DNA of 64,000 nt from Ferrimonas lipolytica (GCF_012295575.1 NZ_CP051180.1:3596001-3660000); one strand, 5' to 3'. Shown: positions 8,710 to 19,225, counted from the stretch's first letter. The notes: generated by a model from the sequence alone, not told the origin. A program made the numbers and translations.

Positions 8710-9420
8710 CTATTCATCGTCCAAGTGTTGCCACGCTTCTTTGCTCATCTGCACCTGTTGCCACCAAGCATCATCCGCTTCAATCTCGCCTAATTTATTT
8801 ACTTTAGGGTACGGCATCTGTTTCTGTCGGCAGATTTGGGCAAAGATCGGGTGGCCACCTTCAAACAGGATCCGCTGACATTTTTGCTCATCGATCTTAC
8901 GGCTACCATACATACCGGCTTCGCTGCGTTGTCGTTGAGCTTCATACAAGATAAGGGCAGCGGCAACGGAAACGTTAAGGGATTGCACCATGCCAACCAT
9001 CGGCACCACCACTTCATGGTCAGCTAATGCAACGGCTTCTGCAGTGATGCCGTCACGCTCGTTGCCCATCATCAATACGGTTGGTTTGCTGTAATCGACC
9101 TGTCGGTAATCCTTGGCGGTAGCGGATAGGTTGGTTACCACCACTTGCATTCCTTGGGCGCGGAAGTTAGCAATGGCTTCCGCAGTTGATGGGTGTTTAT
9201 GGATATCCACCCATTGACCGGATCCAGAGGCTTTGTGGTTGGAAATGCGGCCAGCGTCGGCAGCCCAAATCGCATGCACATCACCAATCCCAACGGCATC
9301 GGCGGTACGGATTACCGCTGATAAGTTATGGGGTTTATGGATATTTTCAAGGCAGATAGTGAGGTCGATCTGACGGTTATCGAGCATCGCGTTAATGCGG
9401 GCTAAACGTTCTGGGCTCAT
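8710..9420 (-). CDS. trmH: tRNA (guanosine-18-2'-O)-methyltransferase
   Basis: A SpoU/SPOUT-class enzyme that methylates the 2'-OH of G18 in tRNA using S-adenosylmethionine. The 236 residues carry the three SPOUT motifs: motif 1 NLSAVIRTADAVGI (about residue 32), motif 2 VLMMGNERDG, and motif 3 VPMVGMVQSLNVSVAAAL, which forms part of the trefoil knot. The C-terminal extension beyond the knot is typical of TrmH. AGGAG lies upstream of the ATG. It follows ridA and spoT on the same strand, as spoT-trmH do in E. coli. Confidence 0.94.
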   Translation of the reverse strand: MSPERLARINAMLDNRQIDLTICLENIHKPHNLSAVIRTADAVGIGDVHAIWAADAGRISNHKASGSGQWVDIHKHPSTAEAIANFRAQGMQVVVTNLSATAKDYRQVDYSKPTVLMMGNERDGITAEAVALADHEVVVPMVGMVQSLNVSVAAALILYEAQRQRSEAGMYGSRKIDEQKCQRILFEGGHPIFAQICRQKQMPYPKVNKLGEIEADDAWWQQVQMSKEAWQHLDDE

Positions 9421-9440
9421 TGAGGCTTTCTCCTACAACA

Positions 9441-9460
9441 ACGGGGGCCTAAGCCCCCGT
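9441..9460 (-). terminator. GC-rich hairpin after ridA
   Basis: An 8-bp stem (ACGGGGGC / GCCCCCGT) with a 4-nt loop lies between ridA and trmH. The minus strand has only a weak TGTTG tract after it, so it may attenuate or protect the mRNA rather than fully terminate. Confidence 0.5.
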
Positions 9461-9484
9461 TTCTTTCAAACTGGATTAGTGGTG

Positions 9485-9868
9485 TTACAACACCATCACA
9501 CCGTCCATCTCTACCAATACGTCTTTTGGTAGCTGCTTGACGCCAATAGCAGCGCGAGCAGGGTAAGGCTGCTGGAAGTACTGTGCCATCACTTCGTTAA
9601 CCTTGGCAAAGTTAGCTAGGTCGAGCATGTAGATTTGCAGTTTTACCACATCTTGCAAAGAGCCACCGGCGGCTTCGCAAACTGCTTTTAGGTTTTCAAA
9701 CACTTGTACTACTTGGCTATCAAAGTCTTCGCCGCACTTTTCCATGGTCTTAGGATCCAGCGGGATCTGACCGGATAAATAAACGGTGTTATCAACTCGA
9801 ACTGCTTGAGAGTACGTACCGATGGCCGCTGGGGCGTTCTCGGTGGCGATGATCACTTTTTCTGCCAT
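9485..9868 (-). CDS. ridA: RidA family enamine/imine deaminase
   Basis: Hydrolyses reactive enamine/imine intermediates (2-iminobutanoate, 2-iminopropanoate) released by PLP enzymes such as threonine dehydratase. The 127-residue product starts [23 protein letters not shown] precedes the ATG at 9868; an upstream ATG at 9910 lies in spoT's 3' end and has no family similarity. The motifs [18 protein letters not shown] and YPARAAIGV are present; the last contains the substrate-binding arginine. It is packed 10 bp after spoT, so the two are co-transcribed. Confidence 0.93.
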   Translation of the reverse strand: MAEKVIIATENAPAAIGTYSQAVRVDNTVYLSGQIPLDPKTMEKCGEDFDSQVVQVFENLKAVCEAAGGSLQDVVKLQIYMLDLANFAKVNEVMAQYFQQPYPARAAIGVKQLPKDVLVEMDGVMVL

Positions 9869-9878
9869 GTGGCTTCCT

Positions 9879-11990
9879 TTAGTTTCGGCTGCGAGCGGCT
9901 TTAATGACATCTGGCATCACCCGGATCTTACGCAACACATTCGCCAAATGAACCCGGCTGGTTACGGTAAGGGTCATGGTGATCAGATAGGTTCGGCCAT
10001 CTCGATCTTCAGTATTAAGGTGTTGGATGTTCGCTTTCGCGCTGGCAACGACCGAGGTTAGCTTAGCAAGCACGCCTTGGTGGTTTACAATCTCAACCCG
10101 CAATTCCGTAAGGTATTCGGTATCTGCCCCGTCCGTCCACTGCACCGGTAGGAATTTCTCCGGTTCACTTTCCAAGTTTTTGGCTATATTACGGCAGGTG
10201 TCAATATGGACCACCAAGCCTTTGCCTGGGCTGACGTGGGCAACAACGTCATCGCCCTCGATAGGTCGACAACATTTGGCAAAGGTAACCAGCATGCCAT
10301 CAGCGCCTTTGATCGGTAGCTTATCTTTGCTGCTGGTTGGCAGCTCAAACTCATCGCGCAGACGTTGTGCTACGACCAAGCTCATGATGTCGCCAAGACC
10401 AATCGCAGAAAGTAAATCGTCGAGTGTATTGAAGTTCGACTCTTCAATCAGTTGATTGAGCCGCTCCTGATCGATCTCCTCTAAACGCACGTCACCAAGA
10501 GCATGGTTGAGCAGACGTCGACCCAAGGTAACCGATTCGGTTTGAGCTACGTTCTTTAGCACTTGACGGATCTTGGCACGAGCCTTACCGGTAACGGCAA
10601 AATTGAGCCAAGCGGCATTCGGGCGAGCACCCGGTGCGGTAATAATTTCGACGGTTTGGCCTGAGATCAACGGCTTCGATAATGGGTAGGCTTGGCGGTT
10701 AACTCGTGCACCGACACATTCGTTGCCAACATCGGTATGAACCGCGTAAGCAAAATCGACCGCCGTGGCCCCGGTTGGTAGTTCTAGAATTCGGCCTTTA
10801 GGGCTAAATACGTAGATCTCGTCCGGGAACATGTCGTTCTTTACACTCTCGATAAACTCAAATGAATTACCGGCACTTTGTTGCAACTCCAGCAGCGTCT
10901 GCATCCATTTTCTGGCGCGGATCTGGGTGGTGGTTGCAGTAACGGCATTGGAATCATCATCGTCTTTGTAGAGCCAGTGCGCAGCGACACCGCGATCTGC
11001 CATCTGATCCATATCTTCAGTACGGATCTGGATCTCAACCGGTAACTGGTGGGGACCAAATAGTGAGGTATGCAGACTTTGGTAGCCATTGGCTTTGGGA
11101 ATAGCAATGTAATCTTTGAAGCGGCCTGGACGTGGTTTATATAGGGTGTGCATGGCGCCTAAGACACGATAACAGGTATCGATGTTCTTCACCGTAATAC
11201 GGAAAGCGTAGATATCCATGACCTGTTGGAACTGGATCTCCTTGTTCACCATCTTGTTGTAGATGGAGAATAAGTTTTTTTCTCGCCCTTGCACGGTCGC
11301 AGGGATGTTGGCGTCTTCGAGGCGGCCTTGAATGGCGGTCTCGATGCTATGCATCAACTCTTTGCGATTACCACGGGCAGCGGCAACCACGCTCTTAAGA
11401 ACGCGATAACGCATTGGATAAAGCGCACGGAAACCGAGATCTTCCAGTTCGTTTTTAACGTTGTGGATACCAAGGCGGTTAGCCAGTGGTACATAGATTT
11501 CGAGGGTTTCGCGGGCGATTCGGCGCATTTTGTCTGGGCGGAGAGAGCCCAAGGTGCGCATGTTGTGGGTGCGGTCGGCGAGTTTGATCAAGATAACCCG
11601 AATGTCCTGCACCATGGCCATAACCATTTTGCGGAAGTTTTCGGCTTGAGCTTCTTCGCGATCGCGGAATTTGAGTTTGTCGAGTTTGGATACGCCTTCC
11701 ACTAACTCAGCAACATCTTCACCGAACAGCTCGGCCAGATCTTCCTTGGTAGTCGGTGTATCTTCGATGACATCGTGTAGCAGCGCCGCCATCAACGTTT
11801 CGTGGTCTAAACGCATTTCACCCAGTATACGGGCAACCGCAACTGGGTGAGTGATGTAGGGATCGCCACTGGAGCGCATCTGCCCATCGTGGGCATCCCG
11901 AGCAGTGATGTAAGCTTGGGTAAGCTGCTCCACCTGCTCCGGATTAAGATAACTGGCAGCCAGTTCCTTTAAGCTTTCAAACAGGTACAA
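9879..11990 (-). CDS. spoT: Bifunctional (p)ppGpp synthetase/hydrolase SpoT
   Basis: Makes and degrades the stringent-response alarmone (p)ppGpp. The domain order is an HD hydrolase ([10 protein letters not shown], about residue 70), RelA/SpoT synthetase (about 240-350), TGS (about 390-450), helical/Zn-finger region and a C-terminal ACT domain. The start is a TTG at 11990 (then [14 protein letters not shown]), with GGGAGG 6 nt upstream. It aligns with the E. coli N-terminus and gives 703 residues versus 702. The upstream ATG at 12029 overlaps rpoZ and is unlikely. The gene sits in the conserved gmk-rpoZ-spoT operon. Confidence 0.96.
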   Translation of the reverse strand: MYLFESLKELAASYLNPEQVEQLTQAYITARDAHDGQMRSSGDPYITHPVAVARILGEMRLDHETLMAALLHDVIEDTPTTKEDLAELFGEDVAELVEGVSKLDKLKFRDREEAQAENFRKMVMAMVQDIRVILIKLADRTHNMRTLGSLRPDKMRRIARETLEIYVPLANRLGIHNVKNELEDLGFRALYPMRYRVLKSVVAAARGNRKELMHSIETAIQGRLEDANIPATVQGREKNLFSIYNKMVNKEIQFQQVMDIYAFRITVKNIDTCYRVLGAMHTLYKPRPGRFKDYIAIPKANGYQSLHTSLFGPHQLPVEIQIRTEDMDQMADRGVAAHWLYKDDDDSNAVTATTTQIRARKWMQTLLELQQSAGNSFEFIESVKNDMFPDEIYVFSPKGRILELPTGATAVDFAYAVHTDVGNECVGARVNRQAYPLSKPLISGQTVEIITAPGARPNAAWLNFAVTGKARAKIRQVLKNVAQTESVTLGRRLLNHALGDVRLEEIDQERLNQLIEESNFNTLDDLLSAIGLGDIMSLVVAQRLRDEFELPTSSKDKLPIKGADGMLVTFAKCCRPIEGDDVVAHVSPGKGLVVHIDTCRNIAKNLESEPEKFLPVQWTDGADTEYLTELRVEIVNHQGVLAKLTSVVASAKANIQHLNTEDRDGRTYLITMTLTVTSRVHLANVLRKIRVMPDVIKAARSRN

Positions 11991-12006
11991 CGGCGACCTC
12001 CCAAAA

Positions 12007-12285
12007 TTACAGGGTGCGACCCTCTGCAATTGCAGCTACAGCAGCCAATTCGGCGGCTTCTTTTTCGCGCTCAGCTTGACGTTCTTGGTCATCCAGAGTG
12101 CTAGAGGTGATCAAGCCTTGCTCGATTTCACGCAGCGCCACGACGGTGGACTTGTCGTTTTCCTCGTCAACCAGCGCTTCTTTGCCTTGTACAGACAGTT
12201 GGCGGGCGCGACGAGCAGCGACCAGGATCAGGTCAAAACGGTTGCCGATTTGTTCTACGGCGTCTTCTACAGTAACCCGTGCCAT
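12007..12285 (-). CDS. rpoZ: DNA-directed RNA polymerase omega subunit
   Basis: A 92-residue omega subunit that helps beta-prime fold and contributes to a ppGpp-binding site on RNA polymerase. The N-terminus [29 protein letters not shown] is diagnostic, and [15 protein letters not shown] follows. GGAG precedes the ATG. It lies 16 bp upstream of the spoT start and 64 bp after gmk, the classical arrangement linking omega to stringent control. Confidence 0.96.
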   Translation of the reverse strand: MARVTVEDAVEQIGNRFDLILVAARRARQLSVQGKEALVDEENDKSTVVALREIEQGLITSSTLDDQERQAEREKEAAELAAVAAIAEGRTL

Positions 12286-12349
12286 TACGAGGAACTCCTG
12301 TGTCTAAAAAACGATTTAAAAAATGACGCAAAAGTGTACATGAAAAGCG

Positions 12350-12973
12350 TTATTGCGACAATAACCCTGCAAGCATAACACTGTGCGCTTCTGCCTGCCT
12401 AGACAAGCGGTTACGTTGAGTTTTAACGATGGCCTGCAACTGGGCGAGCGAATCATCAAAATTATCATTTACGATGAGGTAGTCAAACTCATCGTAATGG
12501 GACATTTCAGCAACGGCTTCCGCCATCCGATCGGCAATCACTTCGGCACTGTCTTGGCCGCGACTGTTGAGTCGGCGTTCAAGCTCTTGTCGTGACGGCG
12601 GCAAGATAAACACTCCAAGGGCATCAGGGATCTGCGCTTTGACTTGGCGAGCGCCCTGCCAATCGATATCGAGAAATACGTCGATACCGTTTTGTAAGGT
12701 CTGCTCGATGGTAACTTTAGAAGTACCATAGAAATTGCCAAACACTTCAGCGTATTCGAAGAAGTGCCCTTGGTTAATCTGATCTTTAAACTGCTCTACC
12801 GTAATAAAGTGGTAGTGCACGCCATCCTCTTCACCGGGACGCGGTAAACGGGTGGTGTGTGATACCGAAACCTGCATGTCGGCCGGTTCATCTTGCAGTA
12901 GTGCACTGATTAAAGAGGATTTTCCTGCACCACTTGGGGCAGCGAGAATAAACAGATTGCCACGACGAGCCAT
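12350..12973 (-). CDS. gmk: Guanylate kinase
   Basis: Phosphorylates GMP to GDP with ATP. The 207-residue protein has the P-loop APSGAGKSS at residues 12-20, the GMP-binding segment [11 protein letters not shown], and the YGTSK stretch of the lid. It is the first gene of the gmk-rpoZ-spoT-ridA(-trmH) minus-strand cluster; its promoter must lie in the 421-bp region upstream, though no convincing hexamers were found. Confidence 0.96.
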   Translation of the reverse strand: MARRGNLFILAAPSGAGKSSLISALLQDEPADMQVSVSHTTRLPRPGEEDGVHYHFITVEQFKDQINQGHFFEYAEVFGNFYGTSKVTIEQTLQNGIDVFLDIDWQGARQVKAQIPDALGVFILPPSRQELERRLNSRGQDSAEVIADRMAEAVAEMSHYDEFDYLIVNDNFDDSLAQLQAIVKTQRNRLSRQAEAHSVMLAGLLSQ

Positions 12974-13344
12974 GGTGAATGCGATCCTGACGTTATTGGC
13001 TCAACTACAAGCCGTACTAAGTCCCATTCCAAGCGCAAAAGGCGTGGAATAAAATAAAGCGGGCAACTCTACCACGCAGCAGCGATTTGACCAACTTTTG
13101 CAAAAAATTCGTGCCAACACAATTGTTCATTATAGGTCGCTGGTTCGCCCCTATGTTGGCTTTGGTGGAGCGAATGCCGTTCGTGAGCTGGCGAGCTAAA
13201 AAATCGATAACTGTGATTGATATTGTCTTATTGGCATTGAGCTCAAACAGAGGTATTCTCAAATTGTCGAAACAAGATTAGGTAACACGTCAGCAGCGGG
13301 CTCGTAAGAGCAACTTAATCGAGTCTAGACTCATCATCCTCCGT
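12974..13344. other. Intergenic region, no gene seen
   Basis: Non-coding space between gmk and the rmuC terminator. Short open frames here on both strands show no recognisable similarity. A 12-bp perfect palindrome (GAGTCTAGACTC) lies near 13320. The gmk promoter is expected here but cannot be placed confidently. Confidence 0.5.
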
Positions 13345-13345
13345 A

Positions 13346-13378
13346 AAAAAATATCAGCCAATTGGCTGATATTTTTTT
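13346..13378. terminator. Bidirectional terminator after rmuC
   Basis: The perfect palindrome ATATCAGCCA/ATTGGCTGATAT is flanked by A-runs on one side and T-runs on the other. It works as a rho-independent terminator on either strand and lies 17 bp past the rmuC stop. Confidence 0.85.
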
Positions 13379-13394
13379 GTCTGTTTTTTATGAC

Positions 13395-15122
13395 TTAAGC
13401 TGATGGTGCTGGCACCAGCCGTGGCGGTGTTTCGCCGTTATCCAGCTCTAAGTGGGCTTTCTCTACTAGCTCAGCCGGTAGCTCCTTCTGCACTGAAACC
13501 CCAAGATCTTTGAATTCCGACGCCTGTTTAATCAGGTTGCCGCGACCGTGGTACAGTTGCCCTAATGCTTTGTCGTAGCTGCTTTTAGCGTTATCCATCT
13601 GCTTGCCTACCGCCTCCATTGAGGTCAAAAATAGCCGCAGCTTGTCGTAAAACTTTTCTGCTCGGTTAGCCAACTCGGCGGTGTGTTTATTTTGATCTTC
13701 AAAGCGCCATAACTGGCGGACGATGTTAAGGCTGGTTAGCAGGGTGGTTGGAGTAGCCACTAAGATATTTTGTTCTAACGCGCGTTGGAACAGGGTTTCA
13801 TCGGCCTTCAATGCTTCAACGTAGGCAGACTCGATTGGGATAAACATAATGACCACTTCCGGCGAGTTTAGCCCGGGTAGCTTGTCGTAGTTCTTGCTGG
13901 CGAGTTCGTTGATGCGCTCTTGCACCGCTATGGTGTGCTGCTTTATGGCGCCGGCGCGTTCCAGTTCATCGTTGGCGTTAACAAAGCGGGTATAGGCATT
14001 GAGCGAGGTTTTAGCATCGATAACTAAGTGCTTACCGTGGGGCAGATACACCACAGCGTCGGGGCGCAAGCGGCCATCTTCGGTATTGAAACTTTGCTCA
14101 CGCTGATAATCGCTACCAAGACGGAGACCGGCATTATCCAATACGTTTTCGAGCATCAGTTCGCCCCAGTTGCCCTGTATCTTTTTCTGTCCTTGCAGGG
14201 CATTGGTGAGGCGATCTGCCTGTTCATTGATGGCTTGATTGAGGCTTTGCAGGTTCTCTAGCTCGGTACGCAATTTTGTCCGTTGCTCGGTTTCTTGGGT
14301 ATGGATTGTTTCCACCTTCTCTTTGAAGCCTTTTAGCTCGGCGTGAATAGGTGAAAGTATGTTGGCCATGCTCTCCTTGTTCATCAGGCTAAACGCTTGG
14401 CCCTTTTTATCGAGGACTTCATTGGCCAATTGCTCGAACTGTTTGCTGAGCTCGGCTTTGCTTTGCTCAAGCAATTTCATTTGCTCAGCGAAGTGCAGCT
14501 GCTTTTCTTGCAGCGAGGTTTTGATCTCTTGATTTTCGGTGGTTAATGCCAGTTGCTCAATCTGTGCCTGCTCCAACTTGATTCGGGCTTGGGTTAACTC
14601 TGCTTTTAACTCTTGCTCGCGCTGTTGAGCACTGTTTGCTTGGGTGCGGAAACTGGTTTGTTTCTCTTCAAGCGCGGTTTGTGCCTGCTGTAGCTGAGTC
14701 TTTAACTCAACATTGGCTTCGCTACTGGCGGTGTTGCTGCGCTGCAGCTGTTCCGCCTGTTGATGGCTGCTCAACAAATTGTTTTTAGCATGGTTAAGTT
14801 CAGCGTCGGCGGTGGCAAATAGGGTTTTTAATCGAACCAACTCAGTGCGCAGATCCTCATATTTTTGCTCTATGCCATTTAACCGAGCATGCTCCTTTTG
14901 CAGCATAAAATACTGTTGGCTGAGCTTATTTTCATGCGTCTGTTGCTGCTGCAACTCTTGTTGATGTTGGGTCAGTTGTTGCTGTAATGACGATAATGAA
15001 CGTCGCCCCAAACCATAGCCCACAGCCGCAACGACCAAGCCGATGCCGGAGAGTAAAAGTTTGATTTCAACCGGGATGGTCAGTAGTGCAGAAATATCCA
15101 TTTGCGCAGGGTTCTCGATCAT
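13395..15122 (-). CDS. rmuC: DNA recombination protein RmuC
   Basis: Limits DNA rearrangements at inverted repeats. The protein of about 575 residues has an N-terminal membrane anchor (ALLTIPVEIKLLLSGIGLVVAAVGYGLG). A long Gln/Glu/Leu-rich coiled coil spans about residues 35-290. The C-terminal RmuC nuclease-like domain (about 300-510) contains GNWGELMLENVLDNAGL and HLVIDAKTSLNAY. The start may be the ATG at 15122 or MDISALL at 15101. It is monocistronic, with a strong terminator downstream. Confidence 0.93.
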   Translation of the reverse strand: MIENPAQMDISALLTIPVEIKLLLSGIGLVVAAVGYGLGRRSLSSLQQQLTQHQQELQQQQTHENKLSQQYFMLQKEHARLNGIEQKYEDLRTELVRLKTLFATADAELNHAKNNLLSSHQQAEQLQRSNTASSEANVELKTQLQQAQTALEEKQTSFRTQANSAQQREQELKAELTQARIKLEQAQIEQLALTTENQEIKTSLQEKQLHFAEQMKLLEQSKAELSKQFEQLANEVLDKKGQAFSLMNKESMANILSPIHAELKGFKEKVETIHTQETEQRTKLRTELENLQSLNQAINEQADRLTNALQGQKKIQGNWGELMLENVLDNAGLRLGSDYQREQSFNTEDGRLRPDAVVYLPHGKHLVIDAKTSLNAYTRFVNANDELERAGAIKQHTIAVQERINELASKNYDKLPGLNSPEVVIMFIPIESAYVEALKADETLFQRALEQNILVATPTTLLTSLNIVRQLWRFEDQNKHTAELANRAEKFYDKLRLFLTSMEAVGKQMDNAKSSYDKALGQLYHGRGNLIKQASEFKDLGVSVQKELPAELVEKAHLELDNGETPPRLVPAPSA

Positions 15123-15395
15123 AGGGGGTGAGCAGGTTATAGCTGAACCATAACGAATATAGACTGGGGTTCCAATTGTGATGATTCGTAAAAGCGTATT
15201 TGGTTCAGACTGTTACTTCTTTTATGTCGGCCAAGTAACATTTATCTATATGCAATCACAATTCGATTGGGGGCATCTCGATAACTTTTAGGCGCTGGCA
15301 AAATCTTCCACCTTGATCAACCTGCGAAGCGAATCAACATGCGACACTGCTGAGCTACCCCCTAGATTGATTATGTCTTTTGTTAAGGAAAACTT

Positions 15396-16331
15396 ATGCC
15401 TCGCCCGATTATTGTTGATTGCGACCCAGGCCATGATGACGCAATTGCGTTAATTCTTGCCATGGCAAGCCCAGAGCTAAAGCCGCTGGCGGTTACCACC
15501 AGTGCTGGTAATCAAACCCCAGATAAGACGCTCAATAATGCACTGCGCATACTAACGTTGCTTGGACGCAGTGATGTTGCCGTTGCTGGTGGGGCGATTA
15601 AGCCGTTGGCGCGAGAGCTTATAATTGCAGATAACGTACATGGCGAGACCGGGTTAGACGGCCCAGCATTGCCACAACCGAGCTTTGCGCCGCAACCGCT
15701 AACTGCGGTTGAGTTGATGGCAGCGAAGATCCGCCAATCTGCACAGCCGGTTACGCTTGTGCCAACTGGGCCGCTCACCAACATCGCGCTATTGTTGGCT
15801 AGCCACCCTGAATTGCACCAAAACATTGAGCGAATTGTGTTGATGGGAGGAGCGGCGACGTTGGGTAATTGGACCCCAGCAGCGGAGTTTAATATCTACG
15901 TTGATCCTGAAGCGGCCGAGGTGGTGTTTAAGGCCGGTATTCCAATCACCATGTGTGGTTTAGAGGTGACTCATCAAGCGCAGATCATGGATGAAGATAT
16001 TGACCGGATCCGTGCTATCAATAATCCGGTAGCCCAAGTAACCGCGGAGCTGTTGGACTTCTTTATGATCTACCACCGAGATCCGAAATGGGGCTTTACC
16101 GGTGCGCCGCTGCATGACCCTTGCACCATTGCTTGGCTGTTAGCCCCAGAGCTGTTTGAAACCGTTGATTGCTGGGTTGGCATTGAAACCAAAGGTGAAC
16201 ATACCCAAGGGATGACGGTAGTGGATCGCTATCAATTAACCGGTAAACCAGCCAACGCCACGGTGGCGTTAGGGCTAGACCGACAAGGCTTTGTTGATCT
16301 GTTGGTTGAGCGCCTGCGCTTCTACGGTTGA
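15396..16331 (+). CDS. rihA: Pyrimidine-specific ribonucleoside hydrolase RihA
   Basis: Cleaves the N-glycosidic bond of cytidine/uridine to ribose and base for salvage. The 311 residues equal E. coli RihA and align throughout. The N-terminal calcium-binding motif DCDPGHDDA is at residues 9-17, with [18 protein letters not shown] and the family histidine in [20 protein letters not shown] precedes the ATG. It stands alone, with no transporter next to it. A shared terminator separates it from the convergent ars operon. Confidence 0.93.
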   Translation: MPRPIIVDCDPGHDDAIALILAMASPELKPLAVTTSAGNQTPDKTLNNALRILTLLGRSDVAVAGGAIKPLARELIIADNVHGETGLDGPALPQPSFAPQPLTAVELMAAKIRQSAQPVTLVPTGPLTNIALLLASHPELHQNIERIVLMGGAATLGNWTPAAEFNIYVDPEAAEVVFKAGIPITMCGLEVTHQAQIMDEDIDRIRAINNPVAQVTAELLDFFMIYHRDPKWGFTGAPLHDPCTIAWLLAPELFETVDCWVGIETKGEHTQGMTVVDRYQLTGKPANATVALGLDRQGFVDLLVERLRFYG

Positions 16332-16350
16332 GGTAGTAGAGATAACAAGC

Positions 16351-16378
16351 AAAAAGCCGCTCGAGTGAGCGGCTTTAT
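16351..16378. terminator. Bidirectional terminator between rihA and acr3
   Basis: The stem AAAGCCGCTC / GAGCGGCTTT encloses a 4-nt loop, with A-tract and T-tract flanks. It lies between the two convergent genes, 20 bp from the rihA stop and 16 bp from the acr3 stop. Confidence 0.85.
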
Positions 16379-16393
16379 AGTGTATTGCGTGGC

Positions 16394-17443
16394 TTATACG
16401 ATGGCGTAACGTCGCTTCATCCGCAGTGCTACATTAACCAATGCAATCAGGACTGGCACTTCAATCAGTGGGCCAATTACACCGGCAAAGGCTTGATCGG
16501 AGTTGATGCCAAACACGGCGATAGATACGGCGATTGCTAGCTCAAAGTTGTTACCGGTAGCGGTGTAGGCGATGGAAGCGTTCTTATCGTAGGGAATGCC
16601 CATCTTCTTACCCACCATAAAGCTGGCGAAGAACATCAGTACAAAGTAGATAGCCAGTGGAATGGCTATCTGGAAGACGTCCATTGGCAGCTCAACAATC
16701 ATCTCGCCTTTAAGGCTGAACATCAGCACGATGGTTGCCAGCAGGGCAATCAGGGTAATAGGTGAAATACGGGGAATAAACTCGCTGTTGTACCACTGTT
16801 CGCCTTTCAGCTTGACCAATATTTCGCGGCTAGCAAAACCCAATAGAAACGGAATACCTAAATAGATGGCAACACTTTGGGCAATCTCGGCCATGGAGAT
16901 ATCAACCACCATGCCCTCGTAGCCAAAGATTGGTGGCAGCACGGTAATAAATAGCCAAGCCATAAAGCTGTAGGTGACAATTTGAAACACACTGTTGATG
17001 GCAACCAATGCCGCCCCATATTCCTTGTTACCACCGCCGATGTCGTTCCATACTAATACCATGGCGATGCACCGAGCCAAGCCGATGAGAATGATGCCAA
17101 CCATGTAACCAGGCTGATCGCCAAGAAAGATCATCGCCAATACAAACATCAAGATAGGGCCAACAACCCAGTTCATTAACAGTGACAGCGTCAGCGCTTG
17201 CTTATCTTTGGTGACTTCACCCAGTAGGTGGTAGTTCACCTTAGCCAGTGGCGGGTACATCATTAAAATTAAACCGATAGCCAATGGAATGTTGGTGCTA
17301 CCAACTGACATCGATTCGTTCCACTGTTCGACCTGTGGAAATGCTACGCCGATGGCAACGCCAACGGCCATTGCCACGAAGATCCAGACGGTGAGATAGC
17401 GATCGAGAAAGCCAAGCTTGGGCTGTGTTGCTTCAAAGTTCAT
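16394..17443 (-). CDS. arsB: ACR3-type arsenite efflux permease
   Basis: Exports As(III) from the cytoplasm using the proton-motive force. The 349 residues have ten predicted membrane segments. The ACR3 signature [11 protein letters not shown] includes the conserved functional cysteine at about residue 116, and the following [16 protein letters not shown] is also family-typical. This is the ACR3 family, not the unrelated ArsB permease of plasmid R773; databases often use the same symbol. It is the second gene after arsR (80 bp). No arsC reductase is nearby, so arsenate reduction must be encoded elsewhere. Confidence 0.92.
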   Translation of the reverse strand: MNFEATQPKLGFLDRYLTVWIFVAMAVGVAIGVAFPQVEQWNESMSVGSTNIPLAIGLILMMYPPLAKVNYHLLGEVTKDKQALTLSLLMNWVVGPILMFVLAMIFLGDQPGYMVGIILIGLARCIAMVLVWNDIGGGNKEYGAALVAINSVFQIVTYSFMAWLFITVLPPIFGYEGMVVDISMAEIAQSVAIYLGIPFLLGFASREILVKLKGEQWYNSEFIPRISPITLIALLATIVLMFSLKGEMIVELPMDVFQIAIPLAIYFVLMFFASFMVGKKMGIPYDKNASIAYTATGNNFELAIAVSIAVFGINSDQAFAGVIGPLIEVPVLIALVNVALRMKRRYAIV

Positions 17444-17522
17444 AATTATAATCTTCGTTTATCGTCGAAAGGCGATTGTTTTGGCGTTAGTTGTACCGTG
17501 TGATAGCACTAACGGCTAGGAC

Positions 17523-17867
17523 TTAGTCAACAATTGCGCTGAAAAGGTTGGAAAATTCTTCTAATTTGTTGCGATTTACTCGGTAGCACATCCGTGGCGG
17601 GATCGGCTCGGCGCTAATCAGCTCCGCTTGTTTCAAGATGCGCAGATGCTCTGACACGGTTGACTGTGCCAAACCGAGTTGGGAGACCAAATCGCTGTTA
17701 AGGCAACCATTAAGATTGTCCAGAGTGAGCAAAATCTTGATGATTCTGACTCGAGCTGGGTGCGACAGTGCCTTAGCTAAAGCGGCAAACTTCTGCTCGT
17801 TGGCCAACTGCTGCGCTGACGCTGAAAAGGCTGTGACATTTACTGTTGTACAAGAAGTTGTCATCAC
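17523..17867 (-). CDS. arsR: ArsR/SmtB family metalloregulator
   Basis: A 114-residue winged-helix repressor. The recognition helix is in LVSQLGLAQSTVSEHLRILKQAGLI-like sequence (about residues 62-85). Cysteines lie at the N-terminus (MMTTSC), in NLNGCLNSDL and in PPRMCYRV. They differ from the classical ELCVCDL site of R773 ArsR, so the As(III) site is probably of an atypical arrangement; this is inference. It precedes the arsenite permease and presumably represses the operon through the palindrome at 17883-17915. Confidence 0.88.
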   Translation of the reverse strand: MMTTSCTTVNVTAFSASAQQLANEQKFAALAKALSHPARVRIIKILLTLDNLNGCLNSDLVSQLGLAQSTVSEHLRILKQAELISAEPIPPRMCYRVNRNKLEEFSNLFSAIVD

Positions 17868-17882
17868 ACTGCACTATAGTTA

Positions 17883-17915
17883 ATCGTCGAATTACGATTA
17901 TGATAATTCGACGAT
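17883..17915. promoter_or_regulatory. Palindromic operator upstream of arsR
   Basis: Perfect 12-bp arms (ATCGTCGAATTA and TAATTCGACGAT) are separated by 9 bp and lie 16 bp upstream of the arsR start. A related half, ATCGTCGAAA, lies in the arsR-arsB gap near 17460. This is the expected place for autoregulation by the ArsR protein. Confidence 0.7.
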
Positions 17916-18040
17916 GGCTATACACGCAAGCTTTTATTGTTACTGAGCTAGGTAGCCACGTTCGATGTGGTTGGCTGATTGTTACTTAACGGCGGGAAGG
18001 TGCTGCCACCATTACTGTCATCAAGGTTATTAAATAAATG

Positions 18041-18332
18041 GGCTGTGTACCAATTAAGTGTTGCTCTTTCCAAGGCTGTTAAAGCGCTAGCTTGGCGAGT
18101 CGCGATACAAGGATAAAGCACTACCGCTATTGATCTTCTGCCGCATTGGAGCAGTTCAGCGAAGCGTTTTGGACTGCGACCTAAGGCAAAGGGGGATTCC
18201 AAAGGGGGCGAAGCTCCCCGCTAATGCATACAAGAATGTGCCGTCGCCACCGCGACATAGTCCCCTAAAAGCACCGAAATCGGTGAAGCCGAAGGCTTAA
18301 GATAAACTTCAACAGCTAACTACGACACAGCC
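18041..18332. mobile_element. MITE copy 2, IS1595-type ends, 292 bp, intact
   Basis: The best-preserved copy of the repeat. It starts GGCTGTGTACCAATTAAG and ends in the complement of GGCTGTGTCGTAGTTAGC. It is bounded by a perfect 8-bp target duplication (AATAAATG at 18033-18040 and 18333-18340). It carries no transposase. It lies between the ars operator and the 3' end of the LuxR-like gene, next to an imperfect hairpin at 18340-18361 (GGGGCTAC / GTAACCCC). Confidence 0.87.
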
Positions 18333-18493
18333 AATAAATGGGGCTACGATGTCGTAACCCCACTGGTAACACTGGCGATTAGAGCGTTAGCAATTATTCG
18401 ATATTCTGAATTTGCTGGTCAAATCTAGCCGTCGCAACTCAATAAATGTTCGCGATCTCGCCCTAAGCTTTGCCCCAGCAGGGTTGAGTATTT

Positions 18494-19225
18494 TTATATA
18501 ATTAGCATTTGGTGGGAAAGGTGAATTAACTGTGATGTATTCTTAGCACCTAGAGTTAGCTTTGCCTTTTCCACGTGATAATCAATCCCTCGTGAAGTCA
18601 TAAAGTGGGTTTCGGATAACTGCTTGCGGGAAAGACCATTGGCAATATCGCGGATAATACCTACCGTGGCAGGTTTTAGTAATTGATAGTCTTCCAAAGG
18701 GCTTGCCAATAGTCGCTGTGATGCGATGTTGATGGCTAAGATCTGAAGATCTTTTTCTATTGAATTAATGTGGCTGAGTATTGAGGCTTCATCTTGACAA
18801 AAACCAAGTTCGAAAAATAGGTTGCAACCGGCTTTAACGTGGGGAAAGCCGGGAAGTTCGAAGGATAAGGTGATCTGCTTTTCATACTCTCGATATGGCT
18901 GCGCATATCCATGGAATGACGTTGCTTCTGGACTCCACACATAACGCTCGCGCTCTACCGACCTCATTAAATCATGGTCTAACTTGGTTAATTCAGAACG
19001 AACTCGGTGCATAAACCGCTCTAGCTCAGGGCTGGTGTAAAGCAGTGATTTTCGGTTTTTGATCCCTTTCAACCATCCTTTACCTAGCCAGAATTCCGGC
19101 TCAGAGAAGTCGAGTAAAAAAGCAGCATCACAAGCTCCAGCTCTTTGAATTATGGTATTTAATTGGTCTTGATAAGTAGCCAAAAGAGGGCTGGTCGCAT
19201 TCATGCTCATGTGTGTCTCATCCAT
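18494..19225 (-). CDS. LuxR-like transcriptional regulator (divergent HTH)
   Basis: A 243-residue protein. The last 65 residues resemble a LuxR/GerE helix-turn-helix: ATVGIIRDIANGLSRKQLSE, then SRGIDYHVEKAKLTLGAKNTSQLI, equivalent to the usual TVKFHLxNIxxKLGAxNRxQA. The N-terminal part (about 1-170) has the size and helix-strand feel of an autoinducer-binding domain, but I do not recognise the conserved ligand residues. A ligand is therefore not claimed. It is divergent from the tetraheme lipoprotein gene at 19504 across a 278-bp gap, which makes that gene a candidate target. Starts at 19225 or at the nearby MSMNATS are possible. Confidence 0.62.
   Translation of the reverse strand: MDETHMSMNATSPLLATYQDQLNTIIQRAGACDAAFLLDFSEPEFWLGKGWLKGIKNRKSLLYTSPELERFMHRVRSELTKLDHDLMRSVERERYVWSPEATSFHGYAQPYREYEKQITLSFELPGFPHVKAGCNLFFELGFCQDEASILSHINSIEKDLQILAINIASQRLLASPLEDYQLLKPATVGIIRDIANGLSRKQLSETHFMTSRGIDYHVEKAKLTLGAKNTSQLIHLSHQMLII

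Noticed and set aside
11289-11705. 138-codon plus-strand frame inside spoT
   Set aside because: It lies fully antisense to the conserved spoT synthetase/hydrolase region and has no similarity of its own.
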